Shown here: in pieces, positions 1 through 6,422 of the stretch
How positions within the stretch are numbered: the stretch's first letter is position 1
How the letters are laid out: every line of letters starts with the position of its first letter
Assembly (NCBI GenBank): GCA_009924535.1
Contig: RFRI01000032.1
Coordinates: 1 to 9,974 of the forward strand
DNA length: 9,974 nucleotides
Origin: Verrucomicrobiota bacterium
GTDB lineage: Bacteria; Verrucomicrobiota; Verrucomicrobiia; Opitutales; UBA953
Reading direction: 5' to 3'
Program-made: the position numbers and the translations under genes
The notes under the pieces: generated by a model
Database searches by the model: none
Seen by the model: only the letters and a program-made list of their open reading frames with translations
Told to the model about the DNA's origin: nothing

Positions 1-584
1 ACGCGGTCGTGCTCCTCGACGAAATCGAGAAGGCGCACCCGGAAGTCTTCAACATCCTCCTCCAGGTCCTGGACGACGGTCGCCTGACCGATTCGCAGGG
101 CCGCACCGTGGACTGCCGCAACGCGATCTTCATCATGACCTCGAACATCGGCAGCCGGCACATCGCCGAGCACGCCGGCTTCGGCCTCACCGACAGCGTC
201 CGCGAAGCCGTCATGGCTGACCTGCGCGCCCACTTCCGTCCGGAGTTCCTGAACCGGATCGACGACATCGCGCTCTTCAATCCGCTGGGTCAGGAGCAGG
301 TCGCCGCGATCGCGGGCATCATGCTCCGCGGCCTCAACCAACGTCTCGCCATCAAGCGCATCCGTCTCGATTTCGATAAGACCGCCCTGGCCCTGATCGC
401 CGAGAAGGGCTTCGACCCCGTCTACGGAGCACGCCCTCTGCGTCGCTACCTGCAACGCGAAGTCGAGACCTCGCTCGCCAAGGCCATGCTGGGCGGCGAA
501 ATCCCCGAAGGCAGCCTCGTCCACGTCAAGCGGGCGAAGGATGCCCTCGCCTTCGAGGTCAAGGCCGGCGGGTTTTCGGATTGA
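1..584 (+). CDS. clpB: ATP-dependent disaggregase ClpB, C-terminal part (5' end outside window)
   Basis: This is the end of a Hsp100 AAA+ unfoldase that threads aggregated proteins through a hexameric ring, normally together with DnaK. The reading frame is open from base 3, so the gene begins outside the window. The visible 193 residues start in the Walker B strand of the second ATPase domain (VVLLDEIEKAH), followed by LLQVLDDGRLTDSQGRTVD, the sensor-1 region (IMTSNIGS), the arginine-finger region (FRPEFLNRIDD) and the sensor-2 motif (YGARPLRRYLQRE). The small C-terminal domain ends soon after the sensor-2 helix (LAKAMLGGEIPEG), which fits ClpB better than ClpA or ClpC. The M and N domains that would settle the subtype are not visible. 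The next gene starts 32 nt downstream on the same strand, so read-through into the lipid A genes is possible. Confidence 0.9.
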   Translation, partial: AVVLLDEIEKAHPEVFNILLQVLDDGRLTDSQGRTVDCRNAIFIMTSNIGSRHIAEHAGFGLTDSVREAVMADLRAHFRPEFLNRIDDIALFNPLGQEQVAAIAGIMLRGLNQRLAIKRIRLDFDKTALALIAEKGFDPVYGARPLRRYLQREVETSLAKAMLGGEIPEGSLVHVKRAKDALAFEVKAGGFSD

Positions 585-616
585 AGGGATCCGTCGCCCG
601 AGGGAGTCTGGGGGCC

Positions 617-1561
617 ATGACCGCTACGCGCATCCGCTGCGGGGTGGCCGGCACGGGTTCGCTCGGCCAGCACCACGCCCGCATCTATTCGACCCTGCCC
701 GGCGCCGAACTCGCCGGCATCTTCGAACCGAACGACGCCCGGGCGGCCGAGATCTGCGCCAAGCACGGCTGCCATCGCTTCGCCACGCTCGACGAGATGG
801 CCGCCGGTTGCGACGCCGTCAGCGTCGTCGTCCCGACCAACCATCACGCCGCCGTCGCGTTGCCCCTCCTCGCCAAGGGCGTCCATCTCCTGATCGAGAA
901 GCCCATCTGCGTCACCCTCGAGGAGGCCGCCCAGATCCTGGACGCCGCCGCCAAGGCCGACCGCATCGTCCAGGTCGGACATATCGAACATTATAACCCC
1001 GTGATGTCGTACCTGGAGAAGGCCGTGACCGACGCCCGTTACATCACCGCCGAGCGCCTGGCGCCTTTCACCCCGCGCGGCACGGAGGTCGGCGTCGTGC
1101 TGGACCTGATGATCCATGACATCGGCATCGTCCTGCAGCTTGCCAATTCCCCTGTCGAACGCATCGACGCCGTCGGCGTGTCGGTCGTGACCAAGACCGA
1201 GGACATCGCCAACGCCCGCATCGCCTTCAAGAACGGCTGCGTCGCCAATCTCAGCGCCAGCCGCGTCTCGCTGAAGAAGAACCGCGAGATCCGCGTCTTC
1301 CAGACCGGCGGCTACCTCTCCATCGACTTCATGGGCCAGAAGGGCCACACCGTGCGCGTCGACCCGACCGCCGAGGGCGGCTTCGCCAAGGAAGAGATCC
1401 CGATCGAGAAGGGCGAGCCTCTCGCCATCGAGCTGGCTTCGTTCACCGCCTGCGTCCGCGACCGCAAGAGCCCGAAGGTCAGCGGCGAGCTCGGGCGCAC
1501 CGCCTTGGAAGTCGCCATCAAGATCACCGAACAGATCCGCGCCGGCATGGCGCGCAAATGA
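617..1561 (+). CDS. Gfo/Idh/MocA-family oxidoreductase of the lpxB locus
   Basis: This is a predicted cytoplasmic NAD(P)-dependent sugar dehydrogenase of 314 residues, a usual length for the family. The N-terminal Rossmann fold has the dinucleotide loop GTGSLG (residues 12-17), an acidic residue after the second strand (FEPND), and the family motif EKP (94-96). The C-terminal substrate domain carries DLMIHD (163-168). I chose ATG 617 because the Rossmann strand starts 6 residues later and a purine-rich GGGAG lies about 10 nt upstream; TTG 581 would add 12 unlikely residues. The stop overlaps the lpxB start (ATGA). Relatives often sit directly before lpxB in Gram-negative lipid A clusters, and some are GnnA-like UDP-GlcNAc 3-dehydrogenases. 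The family and the lpxB link are well supported. The substrate is not, and no GnnB-like aminotransferase lies in the window. Confidence 0.88.
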   Translation: MTATRIRCGVAGTGSLGQHHARIYSTLPGAELAGIFEPNDARAAEICAKHGCHRFATLDEMAAGCDAVSVVVPTNHHAAVALPLLAKGVHLLIEKPICVTLEEAAQILDAAAKADRIVQVGHIEHYNPVMSYLEKAVTDARYITAERLAPFTPRGTEVGVVLDLMIHDIGIVLQLANSPVERIDAVGVSVVTKTEDIANARIAFKNGCVANLSASRVSLKKNREIRVFQTGGYLSIDFMGQKGHTVRVDPTAEGGFAKEEIPIEKGEPLAIELASFTACVRDRKSPKVSGELGRTALEVAIKITEQIRAGMARK

Positions 1562-2745
1562 GCGCGTTCCCGACCATTCCGGCGAACTTCGACCGACCCC
1601 GCGCGGGCGAGGTCGATATCCTCGTGGTGGCCGGCGAGCACTCGGGCGACCAGCATGCCGCCAAGGTCGTCGCGGAGCTGCTCAAGGCCCGTCCGGGTCT
1701 GCGCATCGCGGCGTTCGGCGGACCGCAGCTCCGTGCCGCGGGCGCCCAGCTGCTGATGGACATGACCGGCTTCTCGGCCGTGGGCATCGTCGAGGTCCTC
1801 GCCGCCTATCCCTTCTATCGCCGGCTCTTCGCGCGCATGGTCAGCTGGACCACGCAATGGAAGCCCAAGGTCGTCGTCCTTGTCGATTACCCCGGGCTCA
1901 ACCTTCGCCTCGCGAACGAACTGCGCAAGGCCGGCCTGTCGCGCGCCGGCTTCGGCGAGACCGCCGTCATCCAATACGTCAGCCCGCAGCTCTGGGCCTG
2001 GAAACCGAAGCGTCGTTTCACCATGGCGCGCGACCTCGACAGCGTGGGCACGATCTTCCCGTTCGAGCCGGCGGTGTACGCCGACACTAAGCTGGACGCC
2101 CGTTTCGTCGGTCATCCGTTCGCGGAGCCCGACCATCAGCATGGACTTAAGCATGACCCTGATGGCCCGGTGCTGCTGCTGCCGGGCAGCCGTCCCAAGC
2201 CCGTCCGCAAGATCTTCCCCGCGCTGGTCGAGGCGTTCGCGCTCTTCCGAAAGGACCATCCCAAGCGTCGCGCGCTCGTGCTGCATACCGGCGGCGAAGT
2301 GCATGCGGAACTTTACCGTCTGCTGGCCGAATATGGCGACCAGGCCAAGGGCATCGACCTGCGCCCCGTCTCGGAAGGCCCGGCCACCGGTTGCGCCGCG
2401 CTCGTCAGTTCTGGCACCATGTCCCTGACCGTCGCGCTCGCGGGCATCCCCGGGGCCGTCGTGTACCGGGCCAATCCTCTCACTTGGGTCGTCGGCCGCC
2501 GCCTGATTGCCGGCCGCGTCGACAATCTCGGCATCGCGAACATCCTCCTGAAGCGACAGGCTTGGCCTGAATATCTCCAAGGAGCCTGCGAGCCTGCTCC
2601 GTTGGCCGCCCGCCTGCGCGAGTGCGTCGAGACTCCGGGCCCTCGGGCGCAGGCCGTCGCCGATGCCGGCGAACTCCTGCGGATGCTCTCCGCGCAGTCC
2701 GGCTCCACGCCGGCCGAGTGGGTCGCCACCTTTCTGCCTAAGTGA
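1558..2745 (+). CDS. lpxB: Lipid-A-disaccharide synthase LpxB
   Basis: LpxB is a GT19 glycosyltransferase at the inner face of the cytoplasmic membrane. It joins UDP-2,3-diacylglucosamine to lipid X to form the beta-1',6 tetraacyl disaccharide of lipid A. The 395 residues match the usual length. Visible family signatures are AGEHSGDQHA (25-34), FGGPQLRAAG (53-62), VDYPGLNLRLA (109-119), YVSPQLWAWK (140-149), FPFEP (167-171), VGHPF (184-188), the nucleotide-binding PGSR (209-212), and SSGTMSL plus WPEYLQG in the C-terminal domain. After PGSR the sequence runs PKPV where many homologues have a glutamate, which is a mild deviation. The start ATG overlaps the TGA of the upstream oxidoreductase, and the stop overlaps the next GTG, so translation is probably coupled. 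No membrane segment is seen, as expected for this peripheral enzyme. Confidence 0.96.
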   Translation: MSAFPTIPANFDRPRAGEVDILVVAGEHSGDQHAAKVVAELLKARPGLRIAAFGGPQLRAAGAQLLMDMTGFSAVGIVEVLAAYPFYRRLFARMVSWTTQWKPKVVVLVDYPGLNLRLANELRKAGLSRAGFGETAVIQYVSPQLWAWKPKRRFTMARDLDSVGTIFPFEPAVYADTKLDARFVGHPFAEPDHQHGLKHDPDGPVLLLPGSRPKPVRKIFPALVEAFALFRKDHPKRRALVLHTGGEVHAELYRLLAEYGDQAKGIDLRPVSEGPATGCAALVSSGTMSLTVALAGIPGAVVYRANPLTWVVGRRLIAGRVDNLGIANILLKRQAWPEYLQGACEPAPLAARLRECVETPGPRAQAVADAGELLRMLSAQSGSTPAEWVATFLPK

Positions 2746-3617
2746 GCACCTCCCTGAAGATCGCCGTGCTCGGCTGCGGCTACGTCGGCGCGGAGTTCGC
2801 GCGGCAGGCCCGTGCGGCCGGACACGACGTCCTCGGCGTCGTCCGCTCGGAATCATCCCGCGACAAGTTGCGAACCGAAGGCATCGCCGCCGAAGCCTTC
2901 GATATCCAGGCGGGTGATTGGTCGTTGCTGCCAGCCCGCTTCGATGCCGTCGTCTATGCAGCCAGCACCGGCGGCGGTGGGCCTGAGGCGTATGCCTTGG
3001 CTTACGATGTCGGCGTGAAGCGCGCGCTGGCCTGGGCGCACGCCGTCGGTGCGCGATCCTTCGTCTTCACCAGCTCCACCGGCGTGTATCGGCAGGATGA
3101 CGGCGGCGTCGTGGACGAAAGTTCGCCGGTCGGTGGCGCGCCGACCGCGGACGCGATCCTTGGCGGCGAGCGGGCCGTGCTGGCTTCCGGTTTCGCCAAG
3201 GCACGCGTGCTGCGCTTCGGCGGACTCTATGGTCCGGCTCGTCATCATCTCGTCGATCAGTTGCGTCGCGGCGACAACGTCATCGGTGGGCGCGTGGATC
3301 ACTTCATCAACTATCTGCATCGTGATGACGCGGCCTCCGCGATCCTCGCGGCGATCGTCGGAGGGCCGGTCGGTCCGCGTGCCTATAATGTCAGTGATGG
3401 GAATCCGATGACGAAAAAAGCGCTCGCGAATTGGATCGCGAAGCGACTTGGCGTGGAGCCCCCCGTGTTCGATTCTTCGGCTCCGGCGGGTCCGCGCATG
3501 GCGAAAGGTGGCCGGACCCAGCCTAACCGGATTGTGGCAACGGGCTTGATTAAGGCGGAGTTATCATGGATTCCTCGCTTTTCGGACGTTTTTGAGGGTC
3601 TTAGGGAGCTTTTCTGA
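2742..3617 (+). CDS. YeeZ-like atypical extended SDR (NAD(P)-binding) protein
   Basis: This 291-residue protein has an N-terminal Rossmann motif GCGYVG (11-16) and the SDR strand FTSSTGVY (109-116), then RFGGLYGPARH (158-168) and INYLHRDDAA (189-198), the layout of the YeeZ-like branch of the extended SDR/epimerase family. Where a classical SDR has its catalytic Tyr-x3-Lys after the SST strand, this protein reads ADAILGGER (137-145 region) with no tyrosine. As in E. coli YeeZ as I recall it, ordinary epimerase or dehydratase chemistry is therefore doubtful. The GTG start overlaps the lpxB stop by 4 nt (GTGA), which fixes the start and implies coupling. It could be a redox enzyme of unknown substrate or a nucleotide-sensing protein. 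Family placement is good and function is unknown. The last 200 bases are visibly less GC-rich than the upstream genes. Confidence 0.82.
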   Translation: MSTSLKIAVLGCGYVGAEFARQARAAGHDVLGVVRSESSRDKLRTEGIAAEAFDIQAGDWSLLPARFDAVVYAASTGGGGPEAYALAYDVGVKRALAWAHAVGARSFVFTSSTGVYRQDDGGVVDESSPVGGAPTADAILGGERAVLASGFAKARVLRFGGLYGPARHHLVDQLRRGDNVIGGRVDHFINYLHRDDAASAILAAIVGGPVGPRAYNVSDGNPMTKKALANWIAKRLGVEPPVFDSSAPAGPRMAKGGRTQPNRIVATGLIKAELSWIPRFSDVFEGLRELF

Positions 3618-3658
3618 CGGGAGAAGCTGTCTAGGGATGGGGGCTTTAAGGCACTTTC

Positions 3659-3687
3659 TTCACCGTACCGCCTTCATCCTGTAACAA
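3659..3687 (+). promoter_or_regulatory. Candidate sigma-70 promoter of the porin gene
   Basis: TTCACC (3659-3664) matches the -35 consensus at 4 of 6 positions. After a 17-nt spacer, TAACAA (3682-3687) is a weak -10 with 3 of 6 matches. It lies in the only gap ahead of the porin gene and would give a leader of about 35 nt. A dyad spans the -10 (3674-3695). The match is modest, so this is only the best visible candidate. Confidence 0.3.
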
Positions 3688-3695
3688 TAGGATGA
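3674..3695. repeat. Inverted repeat (possible operator) before the porin gene
   Basis: TCATCCT (3674-3680) and AGGATGA (3689-3695) are perfect 7-bp inverted arms around the 8-nt loop gtaacaat. No T-run follows, so it does not look like an intrinsic terminator. Its overlap with the candidate -10 element suggests a DNA-level operator. Alternatively it forms a leader hairpin if transcription starts upstream of it. Confidence 0.45.
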
Positions 3696-3727
3696 GATAG
3701 TCCGCTCGCATAACCGCACCACAACCT

Positions 3728-5131
3728 ATGAATAGCACCCTCAAGTCCATGCTGATCGCCGCTGCCGCCATTACGTCGGTCTCGGCTTTCGCCCAAGACA
3801 AAGCCACGCTCGATCTTCTTGTGAAGAAGGGCCTCATCACCGCCGAAGAGCGCGCCAAGACCCTGGACGAAGCCGCCAAGGCTCGTTCCGCTTCCGGCGT
3901 GAACAAGGTGTTCGTCAAGGAAGACGCTACCAAGCGCCTCACCATCGGCGGATACTTCCAGGCTCAGTACCAGAGCTTCGACTACTCCCAGTCGACCGCT
4001 ACCGGTGTCAACGCCACCGCCCCGATCCAGAACGGCTTCCTGATGCGCCGCCTCTACCTCGAGCTCCTCGCTGACGTCGGCAACGGCATCTCGGGAAACC
4101 TCGTCCTCGACACCTCGGGTAACACCTCCTCCAGCGCCGCCTCCTGGCTCGACCGCGCCATGGTTTCCCACTCCAGCGAAATCGGCACCTTCGACCTCGG
4201 CTACCGCAAGGTGACCTGGGGCTACGAAGAAAGCACCGTCTCCTCGCTCTTCAAGGCTTCCTCCGGCAAGCTCTCCACCGTCGAGCGTGGTATCACCAAC
4301 CGCTACTGGAACGAAGGCGAAAACGGCGCCGCCAACCGCTCCGACGGTCGTCGCCTCGGTTTTGGCGCTCACCACACCGGTCTCCACTACAACAGCGTCG
4401 CGAATCCCCAGGGTTTCGAATACGGCGCCTCGATCGTGAATGCCGCTCAGGGTCGCTTCATCGAAGGAACCACCACCAACGACCTCGCCTACTACGCCAA
4501 CGTCGTCTGGAACAACAAGGTCTCCGACAACGAAGCCTACGCCGTCGGTGTGAACTGGGGTTCTTCCCGCTACCTCGCCGCCACCACCGCTCCGGTTAAC
4601 ACCCTGGCCACCATCGAAGGTTACAACCCCTTCCTGATGGCCAAGTACTTCAACTGGACCTTCCAGGCTGAATACATGAGCACCAAGGTGACCTCCTCGA
4701 AGGATGCTGCGGTGAACACCGACGACTTCGACCACAGCCCGACCGGCTACACCGCCATGGTCGTCTACAAGATCAACGACAACTGGGAAGGCGTCGCTCG
4801 CTACACCAACCTGGACACCGACATGCGCGGCCAGAAGATCTCGGACGGTGAGCGTGGCTTCGCTGCCGCCGCTACCGCCGCGACCGGAACCGGCTCGCTC
4901 TACAACAAGTCCGACGCGATCTACCTCGGCGTGAACTACTACTTCAACCTCGAGGCCCTCGGCCAGCAGGTGAACGGTTACAACGCCAAGATCCAGTTCG
5001 GCTTCGAACGCGCCAAGTTCAAGGACGTCATCGTCCAGAGCAACGGTGTCGCCTCGACCCTCGCTACTGGCGCCAGCCAGATCAGCGCCACGGTTGACAC
5101 CCTGCGCCTCCAGGCTCAGGTCGCCTTCTAA
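3728..5131 (+). CDS. Outer-membrane beta-barrel porin, OprP/OprO (phosphate-selective porin) type
   Basis: This 467-residue protein is predicted to form a diffusion channel in the outer membrane. The signal peptide is clear: Lys6, a hydrophobic Ala-rich stretch (8-20), and a likely cleavage after AFA (22). A short charged helical segment follows (LLVKKGLITAEERAKTLDEAA, about 30-50), of the kind seen in several Verrucomicrobia and Planctomycetes porins. From about residue 72 (LTIGGYFQAQYQSF) there are alternating aromatic/polar strands, ending in LRLQAQVAF with the C-terminal Phe typical of barrel insertion. Codons are strongly C-ending, which suggests high expression. No Shine-Dalgarno sequence is seen in the 20 nt before ATG 3728. 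The gene stands alone between a candidate promoter and a strong terminator. The barrel is convincing; phosphate selectivity is not shown by the sequence. Confidence 0.88.
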   Translation: MNSTLKSMLIAAAAITSVSAFAQDKATLDLLVKKGLITAEERAKTLDEAAKARSASGVNKVFVKEDATKRLTIGGYFQAQYQSFDYSQSTATGVNATAPIQNGFLMRRLYLELLADVGNGISGNLVLDTSGNTSSSAASWLDRAMVSHSSEIGTFDLGYRKVTWGYEESTVSSLFKASSGKLSTVERGITNRYWNEGENGAANRSDGRRLGFGAHHTGLHYNSVANPQGFEYGASIVNAAQGRFIEGTTTNDLAYYANVVWNNKVSDNEAYAVGVNWGSSRYLAATTAPVNTLATIEGYNPFLMAKYFNWTFQAEYMSTKVTSSKDAAVNTDDFDHSPTGYTAMVVYKINDNWEGVARYTNLDTDMRGQKISDGERGFAAAATAATGTGSLYNKSDAIYLGVNYYFNLEALGQQVNGYNAKIQFGFERAKFKDVIVQSNGVASTLATGASQISATVDTLRLQAQVAF

Positions 5132-5156
5132 GGCGTAACGGTCAGCTTCATAGCAC

Positions 5157-5189
5157 GAGGGCCGGCAGGGATGCCGGCCCTCTTTCTTT
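5157..5189 (+). terminator. Intrinsic terminator of the porin gene
   Basis: GAGGGCCGGC (5157-5166) and GCCGGCCCTC (5173-5182) form a perfect 10-bp stem with a 6-nt loop (AGGGAT), followed by TTTCTTT. It lies 25 nt after the porin stop. Confidence 0.92.
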
Positions 5190-5202
5190 GGCGGAGACGC
5201 CG

Positions 5203-5232
5203 ACAGCCCGGGCCTTGCGGTCCGGGCTGTTT
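5203..5232 (+). terminator. Second hairpin between the porin and vsr genes
   Basis: ACAGCCCGG (5203-5211) and CCGGGCTGT (5222-5230) form a perfect 9-bp stem with a 10-nt loop, followed only by TTTC. It sits 13 nt after the porin terminator and ends about 19 nt before the vsr start. It could be a back-up terminator, or a leader structure of vsr if a promoter lies between the two hairpins. The T-tract is too short for a confident terminator call. Confidence 0.45.
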
Positions 5233-5249
5233 CATATCCAGGATAGGAC

Positions 5250-5690
5250 ATGGCGGACATCTATACCCGCGCTCAGCGCAGCGCCTTGATGGCCAAGGTA
5301 CGCGGACGGGGCAATGCCACCACCGAGGGCGCCCTGGCGGCCGTGCTGCGGGCCCAGGGCTGGTCCGGCTGGCGTCGTCAGCAGACCGTCCGTGGTCGCG
5401 ACGGCCAGGGCGAGTCGTTTCGGGTCAGGCCCGACTTCCTCTTCCGCGCGCGGCGGCTCGTGATCTTCGTCGACGGGTGCTTCTGGCACGGCTGTCCGCG
5501 CCACGGCACGAGGCCCAAGGGCAACGCCGCCTTCTGGAGGGCGAAGTTCCGGCGCAACCTCGAGCGCGACCGTCGTGACACGCGGAATCTTCGGCGCTCC
5601 GGCTGGCAGGTCGTCCGGCTATGGGAGCATGAGCTCCGCGCGAAGGCGAGACCGCGGCTGCTGGTGAGGCTGGGGCGCCTATTCACCTAG
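5250..5690 (+). CDS. vsr: Very short patch repair (Vsr-type) mismatch endonuclease
   Basis: Vsr nicks DNA 5' of the T in T:G mismatches that arise when 5-methylcytosine deaminates. This 146-residue protein has the family layout: an N-terminal MADIYTRAQRSALMAKVRGR (recognition helix region), the catalytic PD-(D/E)xK-type aspartate in RPDFLF (Asp62, matching E. coli Asp51 as I recall), the zinc/active-site stretch DGCFWHGCPRHG (75-86), then ERDRRDTRNLRRSGW (105-119) and WEHEL (125-129). ATG 5250 has an AGGA 6 nt upstream (5240-5243), the clearest Shine-Dalgarno in the window. It usually accompanies a cytosine-5 methyltransferase, but none is visible here. It has no same-strand partner and meets the neighbouring minus-strand gene tail to tail. 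Some proteins with this fold belong to restriction systems, so the exact substrate is inferred. Confidence 0.9.
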   Translation: MADIYTRAQRSALMAKVRGRGNATTEGALAAVLRAQGWSGWRRQQTVRGRDGQGESFRVRPDFLFRARRLVIFVDGCFWHGCPRHGTRPKGNAAFWRAKFRRNLERDRRDTRNLRRSGWQVVRLWEHELRAKARPRLLVRLGRLFT

Positions 5691-5694
5691 GCGC

Positions 5695-5719
5695 AAAAAA
5701 ACCCGACCGGAAGGTCGGG
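5695..5719 (-). terminator. Intrinsic terminator of the coiled-coil gene (minus strand)
   Basis: On the minus strand, CCCGACC and GGTCGGG (plus 5702-5708 and 5713-5719) form a 7-bp stem with a 4-nt loop, followed directly by seven T (A-run at plus 5695-5701). It ends 25 nt past the stop of the coiled-coil gene. In the plus direction there is no T-tract, so it serves mainly the minus-strand gene. Confidence 0.9.
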
Positions 5720-5743
5720 CTGATCGGCGGGTTCCGGCGGAAC

Positions 5744-6358
5744 TCAGAGCGCGCGATAGTTGGGCGACACGTTGTCGGTGCCCTTGGCCTGCTCGCGGAG
5801 GCGACGGTTCTCTTCTTCGACTTCGGTGAGGCGGGCGGCGGCCTTGGCGGCGGCGGCATTTGCTTCGCGAAGGGCCGTGGAAGCGGCTTCGAGGTCGGCT
5901 TCGGCCTTCTTCTGTTTGGCGATTGCTTCCTTCAGTTCGGAGCCGTCACGGAGGCGGGCGAGTTCGGCGGTGAGTTCGTTGACACGAGCGTCGGCGGCGG
6001 CCTTGGCCTTCTCGAGCTCAGCGGCCTTCACGGCGGCCTTGGCGGCGTCTTCCTTGGTCTTGGCGAGGACTTCGACGGCCTGTTTGACGACCTTATCGGC
6101 GTCTTCCTTGGTCTGGGCGAGGAGGGCGGCGGCCTGCTTGTTGGATTCTTCGAAGGCCTTCTTCGCAGTAGCGGCTTCCTTGAGGGACTTTTCGGTCAGC
6201 TCTTTGATTTCCTTGGCGCTCTTGAGGCGGGCTTCGTTGGCTTCCTTGCTGATCTTGGCGGCGCGCTCGTTGGCGGCTTCCTCGCCGCTCCAGGTGACGA
6301 TGGCCACGCCACCGAAGGCGGCAGCGATGAGGATGAGAATGATTTCGCGGGTCTTCAT
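5744..6358 (-). CDS. Membrane-anchored Ala/Lys/Glu-rich coiled-coil protein, unknown function
   Basis: I do not recognise this 204-residue protein. Residues 5-22 (EIILILIAAAFGGVAIVT) form one hydrophobic segment after Lys2 and Arg4, best read as an N-terminal membrane anchor, since no signal-peptidase or lipobox site is evident. Nearly everything from residue 25 to 192 is charged and Ala-rich helix with no glycine or proline apart from Gly139, which predicts a long coiled coil or extended helix. The last 12 residues (GTDNVSPNYRAL) are a short non-helical tail. LAQTKEDAD (80-88) and LAKTKEDAA (98-106) repeat at an 18-residue spacing, reflected in a 27-bp DNA repeat. It has its own candidate promoter and terminator, so it is probably monocistronic. 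A periplasmic or envelope-spanning structural role is possible but not shown. Low-complexity composition makes homology calls unreliable. Confidence 0.78.
   Translation of the reverse strand: MKTREIILILIAAAFGGVAIVTWSGEEAANERAAKISKEANEARLKSAKEIKELTEKSLKEAATAKKAFEESNKQAAALLAQTKEDADKVVKQAVEVLAKTKEDAAKAAVKAAELEKAKAAADARVNELTAELARLRDGSELKEAIAKQKKAEADLEAASTALREANAAAAKAAARLTEVEEENRRLREQAKGTDNVSPNYRAL
6043..6123. repeat. 27-bp direct repeat inside the coiled-coil gene
   Basis: Plus-strand 6043-6069 and 6097-6123 match at 26 of 27 positions; the only difference is T6061 versus G6115. The offset is 54 bp, exactly 18 codons. The copies encode LAQTKEDAD and LAKTKEDAA. Identity at the DNA level suggests a recent internal duplication, although biased codon use could contribute. 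Confidence 0.8.
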
Positions 6359-6377
6359 GAATGAGTGGTTACCCGAA

Positions 6378-6405
6378 GTGTTATCCCGCCCGACCTGCGG
6401 GTCAA
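6378..6405 (-). promoter_or_regulatory. Candidate promoter of the coiled-coil gene
   Basis: On the minus strand, TTGACC (plus 6400-6405, 5 of 6 matches to -35) is followed after 16 nt by TAACAC (plus 6378-6383, 3 of 6 matches to -10). Transcription would begin about 12 nt before the ATG at 6358. No Shine-Dalgarno sequence is present in that short leader. The -10 resembles the TAACAA proposed for the porin gene. Confidence 0.4.
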
Positions 6406-6422
6406 GAACCTAGCCCCCGCGA

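Noticed and set aside
581..616. TTG 581 as the start of the Gfo/Idh gene
   Set aside because: It would overlap the clpB stop and add 12 residues before the Rossmann strand; ATG 617 has a purine-rich site upstream and fits the family N-terminus.
1312..2856. Long minus-strand open frame (514 codons) opposite lpxB
   Set aside because: It is antisense to lpxB and its flanking genes; the Arg/Gly-rich translation shows no motifs and is a high-GC shadow.
3618..3658. Terminator after the YeeZ-like gene
   Set aside because: Only a 4-bp AAGC/GCTT pairing with a long loop and no T-tract is present; it is not a credible terminator.
3674..5260. Long minus-strand open frame (528 codons) opposite the porin gene
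   Set aside because: It lies fully antisense to a convincing porin, has Gly/Val/Asp-rich low-complexity translation with no recognisable domain, and is explained by C-ending codons in the porin.
5191..5690. A restriction or defence island around vsr
   Set aside because: No methyltransferase, second nuclease, helicase, integrase or repeats are present nearby; vsr alone does not make an island.
6385..6403. Terminator for nspC just before the coiled-coil gene
   Set aside because: Short 4-5 bp GC stems can form, but no T-run follows on the minus strand, and the bases overlap the candidate promoter of the next gene.
5760..6413. Plus-strand Ser/Ala/Arg-rich frame opposite the coiled-coil gene
   Set aside because: It is the complement of Ala/Lys/Glu codons, whereas the minus strand has a membrane anchor, candidate promoter and terminator.
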